Below are positions 54,575 to 62,796 of a DNA stretch of 64,000 nucleotides, one piece after another (position 1 is the stretch's first letter; every line of letters starts with the position of its first letter). Made by a program: the position numbers and the translations under genes. This DNA comes from Streptomyces sp. WAC05374 (lineage in GTDB: Bacteria > Actinomycetota > Actinomycetes > Streptomycetales > Streptomycetaceae), in assembly GCF_004353505.1 (NCBI RefSeq), contig NZ_SMNQ01000001.1, positions 186,001 through 250,000 on the forward strand, given 5' to 3'. The notes under the pieces were generated by a model. The model was not told the origin of the DNA and searched no databases. It worked only from the letters and a program-made list of their open reading frames with translations.

Positions 54575-56122
54575 TCACCGCTCGCCGGTCGGGGTCAGCA
54601 GGTGGCGCAGGGCGGTGCGGTCCACCTTGCCGTTGGGGTTCAGGGGTAGCGTGGGCAGCGCGGTGAGGCGTGCGGGCACCATGTACGGGGGCAGGCGGCG
54701 GTGCAGGGCCTCGCGCAGCGAGTCGGCGGTCGTCGCCTCGCCGGTGTGGGCGGCGGTGAGTTCGACACTGCCGTCGGCGGTGGGCAGGGCCAGCACGACG
54801 GCGTCCCGTACGCCCGGCAGGGCCCGCAGGGCCGCCTCCACCTCGCCGAGTTCGACCCGGTAGCCGTGCACCTGGACCTGCTGGTCGACGCGCCCGAGGT
54901 GGACGAGCGCCGGACCGCCCGCCGCGTCGTCCCCGTCGACGGGGGTGACGCGGTCGCCGGTGCGGTACCAGTGGCCGTCGGTCAGCGGGGTGGACGGGTC
55001 GTACGGTGTGCCGTCGGGCGCGAGGAACCGGCCGGCGTTGTCCGCCGGGTCGAGGTAGCCGGGGAAGCGCTGACCGCCCCGTACGCACAGCTCCCCGTCC
55101 CGCACGCGCCCTTCGAGGGCCGGGTGCAGCGGGCCGATGGGGACGGTGCCGTTGGCCGGCTCCGGCCATTCCTCGTCCCGGGCCGGCAGCCGGTAGGAGG
55201 TGCAGGTGACGGTCAGTTCCGTGGGGCCGTAGGCGTTCTCCACGACGCTGTGCGGGGCGGCGGCTCGCCACGCCCGCGCCTGCTGGAGCGTCAGGGGCTC
55301 GCCGCAGAACAGGCTGTGGCGCAAGGTGGGCATGCTGTGGGGCCTGAGTGCCCGCAGGCGCTGGGCGAGTGAGATCACCGAGGGTACGGAGTTCCAGTGC
55401 GTCAGGGCGTGCCGCTGCACGTACCGTACGGGCCGCAGGAGGTCCTGGCGCTCCACCGCCACCAGGGTGGCACCCGAGCCCCAGGCCGCGTACATGTCGA
55501 GTACCGACGGGTCGAAGGTGAGGTCGAAGGTCTGCGACAGGCGGTCACCGGGGCCCGCCCCGTGGTGCGGCACGGCGTGGGCGAGGTAGGCGTGGATGTT
55601 GCGGTGCCGGACGGGCACGCCCTTCGGTACGCCGGTCGAGCCGGAGGTGAACAGGATGTACGCCAGGTCGTCGGCGCCGGGCCGCGGTGCGGGCAGGCCG
55701 GGGTCGGCCGCGGCCGCGAGGGCGGGCAGTTCGTCGTCGGCCAGCCGCAGCACCGGGGCGGGGAGCCGGTCGGCGTGCTCGCAGGTTCCGTCGGTCAGCA
55801 CGGCGTCGAGCGCGGCCGCCCGGGTGACGGCGGTGTTGCGCTCGGCCGGGAAGGCCGGCCCCAGCGGCACGACCGTGGCGCCCAGCCGCTGCACGGCGAG
55901 GTAGCCGGCGTACGCCACCGCCGTGCGCCCGGCCGCGAGGCCCACGCGGCGCGGCACCTCACCACCGCGCAGGTCCACCAGCCGAGCCGCCACCCGGTCG
56001 GCCAGCGCGGCCAGTTCGCCGTACGTCAGCCGGGTGGCACCGGCCTCCAGTGCGATCCGCTCACCATGAGCGGGCACCGACTCCGCGAACCAGTCGTGCA
56101 GCGTGCGGAACTCCCCTGCCAT
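54575..56122 (-). CDS. Free-standing adenylation enzyme (amino acid-carrier ligase type)
   Basis: 515 residues; activates a carboxylic acid with ATP and loads it on a carrier protein. Adenylation core motifs: A3 YILFTSGSTGVPKGV, A4 FDLTFDPSVLDMYAAW (Asp for an amino group is kept), A5 NAYGPTELTVT, A7 WYRTGDRV, A8 GRVDQQVQVHGYRVELGEVE, A10 NPNGKVDR. No condensation or carrier domain is attached. The preserved A4 Asp suggests an alpha-amino acid substrate. The start ATG at 56122 is 8 bases after the phosphopantetheinyl transferase stop, so the genes are in one operon. It should load the ACP at 59163 or the fused carrier at 59474. Confidence 0.88.
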   Translation of the reverse strand: MAGEFRTLHDWFAESVPAHGERIALEAGATRLTYGELAALADRVAARLVDLRGGEVPRRVGLAAGRTAVAYAGYLAVQRLGATVVPLGPAFPAERNTAVTRAAALDAVLTDGTCEHADRLPAPVLRLADDELPALAAAADPGLPAPRPGADDLAYILFTSGSTGVPKGVPVRHRNIHAYLAHAVPHHGAGPGDRLSQTFDLTFDPSVLDMYAAWGSGATLVAVERQDLLRPVRYVQRHALTHWNSVPSVISLAQRLRALRPHSMPTLRHSLFCGEPLTLQQARAWRAAAPHSVVENAYGPTELTVTCTSYRLPARDEEWPEPANGTVPIGPLHPALEGRVRDGELCVRGGQRFPGYLDPADNAGRFLAPDGTPYDPSTPLTDGHWYRTGDRVTPVDGDDAAGGPALVHLGRVDQQVQVHGYRVELGEVEAALRALPGVRDAVVLALPTADGSVELTAAHTGEATTADSLREALHRRLPPYMVPARLTALPTLPLNPNGKVDRTALRHLLTPTGER

Positions 56123-56130
56123 TGGTGCCC

Positions 56131-56811
56131 TCACCCTTCCCTCGTCCTCTCCCCTGCCATCCATGGCCCCTGCTCGCCGCCCGTCCACACCGAGGCGTGA
56201 TCCGGCGGCCCGTACGCACAGCTCAGCGGGGTCGCCGAGATCCCGCGCAGCGCCGTCCACCGGTAGGGACCCCACCGGCCGCAGCGGCTCCCGGGCGCCA
56301 CGCCGACGTTCCACGGCCGGCCCGCCAGGCCCCGCCCGTCCGCCTTCACGCACGCCTCCTGCGCGGTCCACACCCAGGCGACCTCCTCGGCCGCACGGGC
56401 CGCCGGCAGCCCGGCGAGCGCCTCGGCTCCCCGCTCGCCCAGCAGCCGGCGCGCGAACGACTCCGTGACGGTCGCCTCCGGCCGCTGGACGTCCACGCCC
56501 ACCCGCGCGCCCACCGCGACGGCGGCCGCGAGGCTGCCCCGGCTGTGCGAGACGCTGACGCCCACGTCGGGGCAGGCGCGCAGCCAGGGCTTGCCGTGTA
56601 CGTCCGGAACGACGGCGCACCGGGCGAGCTCCGGCCGGACGGCGGTGAGCAGGCGCCGCAGCAGCCCGCGGCCCGCCAGGAACTCGCGGGCCCGCCACTC
56701 CGGCAGGGCGGCCGCCCGCGACAGGTCGTCGCGGTGGGTGCTGGGCCGGGTCGCGGAGAGCTCCCCCGTGATCACCCACACCCCGTCGGCGACCGCGCAC
56801 GGCGCCGTCAC
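56131..56811 (-). CDS. Sfp-type 4'-phosphopantetheinyl transferase
   Basis: About 226 residues; converts apo carrier proteins to holo forms with coenzyme A. Motifs are VGVDVQRPE (Mg-binding GVDxE region), VSVSHSRGSLAAAVAVGA and WVWTAQEACVKADGRGL (WxxxEAxxKxxGxGL). The GTG start at 56811 overlaps the stop of the upstream acyl-CoA dehydrogenase as GTGA. A dedicated transferase inside the cluster supports use of the two carrier domains encoded upstream. Confidence 0.87.
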   Translation of the reverse strand: MTAPCAVADGVWVITGELSATRPSTHRDDLSRAAALPEWRAREFLAGRGLLRRLLTAVRPELARCAVVPDVHGKPWLRACPDVGVSVSHSRGSLAAAVAVGARVGVDVQRPEATVTESFARRLLGERGAEALAGLPAARAAEEVAWVWTAQEACVKADGRGLAGRPWNVGVAPGSRCGRWGPYRWTALRGISATPLSCAYGPPDHASVWTGGEQGPWMAGERTREG

Positions 56812-57995
56812 CACGGCGTACCCGGCGTACCCGTCGGAGCCCCCAGGCCCGCCGCGTCCCCCGGCCCCGCCAGACCCGCCAGAATCCGTTCCGCGTCCTC
56901 GGCGACCAGGCCGAGCACCACCTCCGTGGCGCCTCCGCCGATGCCGAACAGCGCCGCCTGCGCCCGGATCTCCTGCATCCCGCCCGAGGCGAACCCGGCC
57001 GCCCCCCACAACTGCGCGCACTCGCCCAGCACATGGCCGACCGTGGCACCGGCGGCCGCCTTGAGCGTCGCACCCGCCACCGTGTCGTACGCGGTCGCGA
57101 CCGGCTCCGCCCAGGCGTCGGTGAGGGCGCGCAGTTCGCGCACCCGCACGAGGCAGACCGCGAAGCGCTGCCGTACGGACTCCAGGTCCCACACGCTGCC
57201 CTCGCCGTGCTCCCGGGCGGACAGCCGCCGGTGGGTGTCGGCGAGCACCCGGCGGCACAGGGAGACGCCCCACAGCGCGCCGGCCAGCCGTTCGGCGGCG
57301 ATGTGCCGGGCGAACACCGGCAGCCCCAGCCCGACCCGCCCCACGACGTGGTCCCGGGACAGGCGTACGCCGTGGAAGTCGGCGTGCCCGGCGCCGGAAC
57401 CGGCGAAGAGCGCCGAATCGGCGGCCCGTACCGTCACGCCCGGTGCGTCGGCCGGAACCAGGACCCAGGTGAAGTGCGTGAAGTGCCGGCCCTCGCGGTG
57501 CCGGGCGAGCACCAGGAACGCCTCGGCCGTGGTGGCGTTGGCGATCCACCGCTTCTCCCCGGTCACCTCGACGGTGTCCCCGTCGAACCGCGCCCGTGTG
57601 CGCAGGCCGGCCAGGTCGGTACCGGCGGTCTCGTCGGTGGCCGCGAGCGCGACGGTCGCCCGCCCGGCGAGGGCGCGTTCCAGCAGCCCCTCCACGACCG
57701 GGCCGGTGCCCGTCGCCAGGACCGGCAGCGCGGTGGCCAGTTGCACGGCGGCCGACAGGGTGGCCGCGATCGAGAACCGGGCGTCCAGTGCGTCCAGGAC
57801 CGCGCCGAGCCCGCCCGGGTCGACACCGGCCCGTACGGAGCGGCCGCGGTACGCCCGTACGACGCCGCCGGCCTCGCCGAGCGCCGCCCACACCGCGGCC
57901 CCGCCGGCGGTGGGGGGCAGGGCGTCCAGGCCGCCGGAGAAGGGCGGGCCGGGGAGGGCGCGGTCGCCGGCCGCCCGTGGTGTCGGCTCAGGCAA
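56808..57995 (-). CDS. Acyl-CoA dehydrogenase-family flavoenzyme (second of two)
   Basis: 395 residues. The flavin/substrate-binding middle domain contains LAATDETAGTDLAGLRTRAR, then VEVTGEKRWIANATTAEAFL, and the C-terminal helical domain contains ALFGIGGGATEVVLGLVAED, the acyl-CoA dehydrogenase ending (usual form YxGTxEI). The first ~55 residues are short compared with normal N-terminal helices. The TTG start at 57995 overlaps the upstream gene by 8 bases. Probably desaturates or oxidises a carrier-bound acyl or aminoacyl group, as in pyrrole-carboxyl biosynthesis; this role is inference. Confidence 0.82.
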   Translation of the reverse strand: MPEPTPRAAGDRALPGPPFSGGLDALPPTAGGAAVWAALGEAGGVVRAYRGRSVRAGVDPGGLGAVLDALDARFSIAATLSAAVQLATALPVLATGTGPVVEGLLERALAGRATVALAATDETAGTDLAGLRTRARFDGDTVEVTGEKRWIANATTAEAFLVLARHREGRHFTHFTWVLVPADAPGVTVRAADSALFAGSGAGHADFHGVRLSRDHVVGRVGLGLPVFARHIAAERLAGALWGVSLCRRVLADTHRRLSAREHGEGSVWDLESVRQRFAVCLVRVRELRALTDAWAEPVATAYDTVAGATLKAAAGATVGHVLGECAQLWGAAGFASGGMQEIRAQAALFGIGGGATEVVLGLVAEDAERILAGLAGPGDAAGLGAPTGTPGTPW

Positions 57996-59166
57996 AGGTC
58001 ACTCCCCGGTCGAGCAGCGCCAGCCGGCCGTCGGCGAGGTGGAGCCGGTCGTTGCTGTAGTTGAGGGCGGCGGACCGCAGGTCGCGCACGGCGAGTTCCA
58101 GGCGGGTCGGCGAGTCCTTGAGGTAGCCGTGCCGCAGGCCGACCAGTTCCACGAGGCCGTCGACGGCCGCCGCGCACTCCTCGGAGGCGGTGATCTTCAG
58201 CGAGTTCAGCAGCAACTGCCGCGAGGGCCGCGACAGGTCCTCGCCGGACTCCACCACGTCCACCGCGTGGGCCAGCAGCGCGTGCACCGTGTCCAGTCGC
58301 TGCCGGACACGGGAGAGGCGGGTCAGCAGCAGGTCCGAACCGGTGTCGAAGCGGTCACGGCCCGCCGGGCCGCGCATCAGCTCCAGCACCCGGGACAGTG
58401 CTCCCGCCGCCGTGCCGAGCCACACGGCCGACCAGCCCACGTGGGCCAGCGGCCCGAACACCTTCCCGGCGATCTCGCGGAACTGCCCCCGCTCCCCCAC
58501 CACGTGGTGCCCCGGCACGCTCCCCACCAGGCGCAGGGGAACGCTGTGGCTCGCCCGCATCCCCATGGGGTCCCAGTCGCCCGAGCCGGACACCTCGAGC
58601 TGCTCGCGGTCCGCGTACACCAGCGACACGTCGGTCTCCGTCGAGTCGCCGGGTCCGCGCATGGTGATGAGGAAGCCGTCGGCGTGCGCGCCGCCCGTCA
58701 CGATGGGTGCGAAGCGGTCGATGCGCAGTCGGTCGGCGGTGGCCTCCAATGGGGCGCGGGCCGTGAGCAGATGGCCGCCCTTGCCCGCCTCGGTGGTGAC
58801 GGAGGCGAGGTAGACCTCGCCCGCCGCGATGCGGGGCAGGAGTTCCTTGCGCAGTTGGTCGTCCGCGTACCGCACCACGGCCGCGGCCTGCTGGCAGTGC
58901 ATGGCGAAGATCATGCCGACGGACATGTCGGCTCGGCCCAGTGTCTGGGCCGCCGCCACCAGGTCGCGCACGGTTCCGCCGAGGCCGCCGTGCTCGACGG
59001 GCACCAGCAGGCCCAGCAGGCCGGTATGGCGCAGCTCGTCGAGGGCTTCCACGGGGAACGCCGCGTCGCGGTCGGTGCGGGCCAGGTGGGTTTCGGTGAC
59101 CTCCGCCACCCGGGCCAGCGCGCCGGTGAGGTCCGGTCCGCCGGGCCGTCGGGGCCGTGTGCTCAC
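57988..59166 (-). CDS. Acyl-CoA dehydrogenase-family flavoenzyme (first of two)
   Basis: 392 residues with a full three-domain layout: N-terminal helices (ALDELRHTGLLGLLVPVEHG), middle FAD domain (AAGEVYLASVTTEAGKGGHL, GDWDPMGMRASHSVPLRLVG) and C-terminal bundle. The C-terminal end SAALNYSNDRLHLADGRLAL lacks the usual GTxEI, hinting at altered flavin contact. The GTG start at 59166 overlaps the ACP stop as GTGA. Likely works with the second dehydrogenase on the carrier-bound intermediate. Confidence 0.82.
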   Translation of the reverse strand: MSTRPRRPGGPDLTGALARVAEVTETHLARTDRDAAFPVEALDELRHTGLLGLLVPVEHGGLGGTVRDLVAAAQTLGRADMSVGMIFAMHCQQAAAVVRYADDQLRKELLPRIAAGEVYLASVTTEAGKGGHLLTARAPLEATADRLRIDRFAPIVTGGAHADGFLITMRGPGDSTETDVSLVYADREQLEVSGSGDWDPMGMRASHSVPLRLVGSVPGHHVVGERGQFREIAGKVFGPLAHVGWSAVWLGTAAGALSRVLELMRGPAGRDRFDTGSDLLLTRLSRVRQRLDTVHALLAHAVDVVESGEDLSRPSRQLLLNSLKITASEECAAAVDGLVELVGLRHGYLKDSPTRLELAVRDLRSAALNYSNDRLHLADGRLALLDRGVTFA

Positions 59167-59426
59167 GCCGCCTCCTCGTCGCCGGTGCCGCCGGGGAGCT
59201 GGGCGGCGATCGCGCGCCAGAGGTTGCCGGCGGAGGCGAAGGTGACGTCGTTCAGCTCCTCGTCGGGGAGCGAGATCCCGAAGGTGTCCTCGATGGCGAA
59301 GAGCAGCTCGATCGCCTGCATGGAGTCGACACCCAGCCTGCGCAGGTCGGTCTGGGGGGTGATGACGGTGTCCTCGGAGGCGTTCTTCAGGAAGGGGCGC
59401 AGGAGTCGGGTGAAGCGGTCGTCCAT
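59163..59426 (-). CDS. Acyl/peptidyl carrier protein
   Basis: 87 residues. The phosphopantetheine site is the Ser of LRRLGVDSMQAIELLFAIED, followed by FGISLPDEELNDVTFASAGN; length and helix layout are those of a free-standing ACP. The start ATG at 59426 has AAAGGA upstream. It overlaps the following dehydrogenase by four bases and lies 47 bases after the fused BtrH-like/carrier gene. It likely tethers the intermediate acted on by the dehydrogenases. Confidence 0.92.
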   Translation of the reverse strand: MDDRFTRLLRPFLKNASEDTVITPQTDLRRLGVDSMQAIELLFAIEDTFGISLPDEELNDVTFASAGNLWRAIAAQLPGGTGDEEAA

Positions 59427-59473
59427 GACGGTCCTTTCGGCAGGGGGGCGTGGGGTGTTCGCCGGGGCGTGGG

Positions 59474-60661
59474 TCAGCGGGCGATGCGGCACAGGTCGTC
59501 GACGCGGCGCAGGTTCTCGGGCACGAGTTCGCCGCCCAGCTCGTGGCCCAGTTCGTCCTCGAGGCGCTCGACGATCTCGACGAGCCGGAAGGAGCTGAAG
59601 GAGGCGTACGACGCGAACTCCGCCCCGCTCAGCAGGGGTTCCTCGGGCACCCCGAGTACGGTGGCGGCGACGGCGGCCACGCGGCGGCGCAGGGCCTCGT
59701 ACTCCGCCCGGCCGGCCGTCCCGGCGGGCCCGGTGGCCGCGTCGCCGGGCGCACCGGGGAGCGGGGCCGCCCGGCCGAGGACCTTCACCTCGTCGGCCAG
59801 CACCGCTCGCAGCCGGTCCACCACGCCCGGCGGCTCGGCGCGGCCACGGGCGACCCGGCGGTGGGCGAGGTACGTCTGCTCCACGACCGTGTCCCAGGCG
59901 CCCAGCAGGTCCCGCTCCGCCCTGTCCTCCTGGCGCCCCGCGTGGAGGGCCCGGTACTTCACGTGCAGCTTGCGCGTCCGGGCCAGGAGCCACGTCTCGG
60001 CGGTGAGCCGCTCCACGGCGAGCGCGCGGTCCTCGCACGCGTCGTACGCGGCGAGGTACGACTCCACGGCCTCGGTGTCCGGGTCGCCGGCCGTGTACGC
60101 GGTGGGCGGCAGCGCGGCGACGGGCGGAGGGGGCACCGCCTCGAAGGTGATGACCTCGCCGGGCCCGATCCCCGCCAGTTCCCGCGGGGAGAAGACCCAG
60201 GCCCCCGGCACGGCCGCGCCCCACCGCGTCTCGACGCGGTAGGCGTCGGTCACGTGCCCGCCCCCGGGGCCGGCGGACAGGAGGAAGCTGTGGTCCATGT
60301 GCTCCTGCCCGTGGTACGGCAGCCAGGGCATGTCGTGGGCGTCGGCGACGACGTAGTGCGTACCGCCGCCCCACCGCGCCGGGTCGGGCAGGTCCCCGCG
60401 GGCGAACCGCTCCCTGCGCGCGGGCCGCAGGCCCAGGAGCCGGCCCGCCGCGTCGAGCTGGACGTCCAGCGGCGGATCGACCGTGGGCAGCCCGTCGTCC
60501 CCGGGCCACCAGGCGAAGCGCAGGGGCGCGCCGAGCCGCAGGTGCGTGCCGGGGCCGTGGGCGTGGTCGGCGAGCACGGCCAGGTTGACCTGGACGCAGT
60601 CGAGGAGACCGGTGTGGACCGAGTCGAGGTCGAAGCGCTCGGGTCCGGGGGTGTCGGCCAT
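59474..60661 (-). CDS. BtrH-like N-terminal protein fused to C-terminal carrier domain
   Basis: 395 residues. The N-terminal ~160 (SVHTGLLDCVQVNLAVLADH, LRLGAPLRFAWWPGDDGLPT) resemble the cysteine-peptidase-like N-domain of BtrH, which moves an aminoacyl group from a carrier protein to an amine in butirosin biosynthesis; Cys near residue 22 is the candidate nucleophile. A helical middle follows (~200-300). The C-terminal ~75 residues look like a carrier domain: LSGAEFASYASFSSFRLVEI, then VERLEDELGHELGGELVPEN, with SSF where DSL is usual. The start ATG is at 60661. Proposed role: self-contained acyl-transfer module; inferred. Confidence 0.6.
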   Translation of the reverse strand: MADTPGPERFDLDSVHTGLLDCVQVNLAVLADHAHGPGTHLRLGAPLRFAWWPGDDGLPTVDPPLDVQLDAAGRLLGLRPARRERFARGDLPDPARWGGGTHYVVADAHDMPWLPYHGQEHMDHSFLLSAGPGGGHVTDAYRVETRWGAAVPGAWVFSPRELAGIGPGEVITFEAVPPPPVAALPPTAYTAGDPDTEAVESYLAAYDACEDRALAVERLTAETWLLARTRKLHVKYRALHAGRQEDRAERDLLGAWDTVVEQTYLAHRRVARGRAEPPGVVDRLRAVLADEVKVLGRAAPLPGAPGDAATGPAGTAGRAEYEALRRRVAAVAATVLGVPEEPLLSGAEFASYASFSSFRLVEIVERLEDELGHELGGELVPENLRRVDDLCRIAR

Positions 60662-60729
60662 GTCGTTGCACAGTCCTCGGGTGGGGAGAGGGACGGTCGG
60701 ACGGGGCGGGGCGGGGTGGCCCGGATCGC

Positions 60730-61488
60730 TCAGATCCACGGGGGCAGCTCGGGGAGCCGTCCCGTGGTCTGAAGGGCGTCACCGGAGGCTCGGCCGGAGA
60801 GCCAGGCCAGGATGTCGGCACGCTCGCCGAGGACCACGGGGCCGGGCGGGCGGGCCGGAGGGGCGGGGTCGCCGACGGCGACGTCCGGGGCGGTGCCGAA
60901 GCGGGCGAGTTCCGCGCCCGTGCGGTCGCGCAGGGTGAATTCCGGTACGCCGTCGGCCCCGGCGTAGTAGCCGAGGACGTCGTCGAGGACGATGTCCCGG
61001 GCGGTGGCGGGGATGTCGTGGAAGCCGTAGCCGATGTCCAGGTCCACGTGGTGCAGTTCCAGCTCCCGCAGCCGGATCACCAGGATGCGGCGCGGGGTGC
61101 ACAGCTCGCCGGTGAACGGCCTGATGGTCGCGTCCCAGGCCGGCGCGGGCAGTTCCTCCACGGCGCGCCGGAAGTGCGCGGCGGTCCGCCGGACGTCCGC
61201 GACCAGGGCCTCGGCCGGCTGCCGGGCGCCCGCCTCGATCTCGGCGTCCCGCGCCTGCCGGTCGGTGTACTGCGGTGTCTCCACGCCGGTGCGCGCCCAC
61301 TCCAGGAGCCGTTCCAGGGCCGGGGCCTGGCGGGCCAGGTGGCTCAGGACGTGGCCGCGTGTCCAGTTGGGCAGCAGGGACGGCGCGGCGATGTCGGCGT
61401 CCCGCAGCGGGCCGAGGCCGGCGAGCAGCCGGCTCGCCGCCGCGTCGAGTTCACCGAAGGACGCGGCGGTGGGGTCCAGTTCCTTCAA
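60730..61488 (-). CDS. Maleylpyruvate isomerase-family mycothiol-dependent enzyme
   Basis: 252 residues of the MDMPI family. The DinB-like bundle includes LLPNWTRGHVLSHLARQAPA with the conserved PxWTRGHVLxHLA metal ligand, then ELELHHVDLDIGYGFHDIPA with ExxxHHxDLxxGY, and the C-terminal ERADILAWLSGRASGDALQT. The TTG start at 61488 has GAGGAAG upstream. Located inside the biosynthetic operon, it may isomerise or deprotect an intermediate with mycothiol, or protect the host from the product; which is unknown. Confidence 0.85.
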   Translation of the reverse strand: MKELDPTAASFGELDAAASRLLAGLGPLRDADIAAPSLLPNWTRGHVLSHLARQAPALERLLEWARTGVETPQYTDRQARDAEIEAGARQPAEALVADVRRTAAHFRRAVEELPAPAWDATIRPFTGELCTPRRILVIRLRELELHHVDLDIGYGFHDIPATARDIVLDDVLGYYAGADGVPEFTLRDRTGAELARFGTAPDVAVGDPAPPARPPGPVVLGERADILAWLSGRASGDALQTTGRLPELPPWI

Positions 61489-61530
61489 CGTGCTTCCTCA
61501 CTGAGTCGTGGAGCGGTGGGCGTGGGGGGC

Positions 61531-62796
61531 CTACCGCGCCAGCCGTGCGAATGCCTCGGCGATCCGGTCCAGTTGGGCGGCGATGTGCGGCAGCCGGACC
61601 GGGTCGTCGGACTCCAGCGCCTCCCGCTGCTGCTCGTCGTCCCCGTACAGCAGGCTGGTGGCCGCCTTGAAGCGCAGGGCCCGCGGGTCGTCGCCCAGCA
61701 GGTGTCCGGCGAGGACGACGATCCCGGACTCGTCCAGGAGGTGGCGGGCCAGGGTCGCCGAGTCGGTGACGCCCCGGCGGGCGAGGGCCTCCCGCAGCGG
61801 CTGGAAGTCCGGGTAGACGTAGAACCCGCCGGCCGGCGGACGGCACAGGGCGCCCGCGCCGACGGCGATCCGGTGCACCTCCCGCGCGACCGCCCCGTGC
61901 AGTCGGGCACCGGCCCGCAGCCGCTCGGCGATCTCGGGCGGTTCGGCGAAGGCGTACTCGGCCACGTGCTGCATCGGTCCGGCGAGCGTGGACCAGACCT
62001 CGCTGGCGACCGACACCACGGCGTCGCGCAGCCGTGCGCCCGTCTCGCCGTCCGGGAAGCGCGCGACGCCGATGCGCCAGCCGCCGATGCCGAGGGTCTT
62101 GGACAGGCCGCTGGTGACGACCGTGCGTTCGGGGGCCGCTTCCGCCGGGCTGAGGAAGGGGGTGGCGACGGGGTCGTGCACGATGTCCCGGTAGATCTCG
62201 TCCGAGACGATCAGCAGGTCCTCCTCCCGGGCGAGCGCGGCCAGTTCCCGTACCAGGGCCGGTGGGGCGAGGGTGCCGGTCGGGTTGTCGGGCAGGGTCA
62301 GGACGAGCAGCCGGGGGTCGTGCCCGTCGGCCCTGGCTTGCCGGAGGGTGGCGCGCAGGGCGGCCGGTTCGGGGACACCGCCGCAGTCGGCGGGGACGGG
62401 CACGCCGAAGACGCGCTTGCCCGCGTACTGGGCCTGCGGGGCGTACGTGTTCCACGCCGGCCGCGGCAGCAGCACGTCCCCCGGGACGGCCAGTTGCAGG
62501 GCCATCAGCAACGGTTTGCTGCCGGGGGCGACCACGATCCGGTCCGCCGCGGTGGGCAGGCCGCGCCGGGCGAAGTACCCGGCCACGGACCGGCGTACGC
62601 CTGGGGCACCGGCGACGGGGCCGTACGCGGCGCGGGCCGCGCCGTCCGCCAGTCGGCGGGCCAGTTGGGGCAGCAGCGGCAGGCGTGCCTCGCCGAAGGC
62701 CAGGTGCACCAGTGACTCGCCCGCGGCCGTGCGCTCGTCGACGAGCTGGTTGAGCGCCAGGTTCGGGGAAGGGGGGCGCGGGGCCGGCGTGCTCAT
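61531..62796 (-). CDS. PLP-dependent class I/II aminotransferase
   Basis: 421 residues, fold-type I. Visible features are LAFGEARLPLLPQLARRLAD, then YGPVAGAPGVRRSVAGYFAR, LTLPDNPTGTLAPPALVREL with the substrate-binding Asn, SDEIYRDIVHDP with the PLP Asp/Tyr, VTSGLSKTLGIGGWRIGVAR with the Schiff-base Lys, and the Arg of the C-terminal domain. The ATG start at 62796 overlaps the KamA-like stop as ATGA, so the two are translationally coupled. Likely moves an amino group on the KamA product or its precursor; the exact substrate cannot be told. Confidence 0.9.
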   Translation of the reverse strand: MSTPAPRPPSPNLALNQLVDERTAAGESLVHLAFGEARLPLLPQLARRLADGAARAAYGPVAGAPGVRRSVAGYFARRGLPTAADRIVVAPGSKPLLMALQLAVPGDVLLPRPAWNTYAPQAQYAGKRVFGVPVPADCGGVPEPAALRATLRQARADGHDPRLLVLTLPDNPTGTLAPPALVRELAALAREEDLLIVSDEIYRDIVHDPVATPFLSPAEAAPERTVVTSGLSKTLGIGGWRIGVARFPDGETGARLRDAVVSVASEVWSTLAGPMQHVAEYAFAEPPEIAERLRAGARLHGAVAREVHRIAVGAGALCRPPAGGFYVYPDFQPLREALARRGVTDSATLARHLLDESGIVVLAGHLLGDDPRALRFKAATSLLYGDDEQQREALESDDPVRLPHIAAQLDRIAEAFARLAR

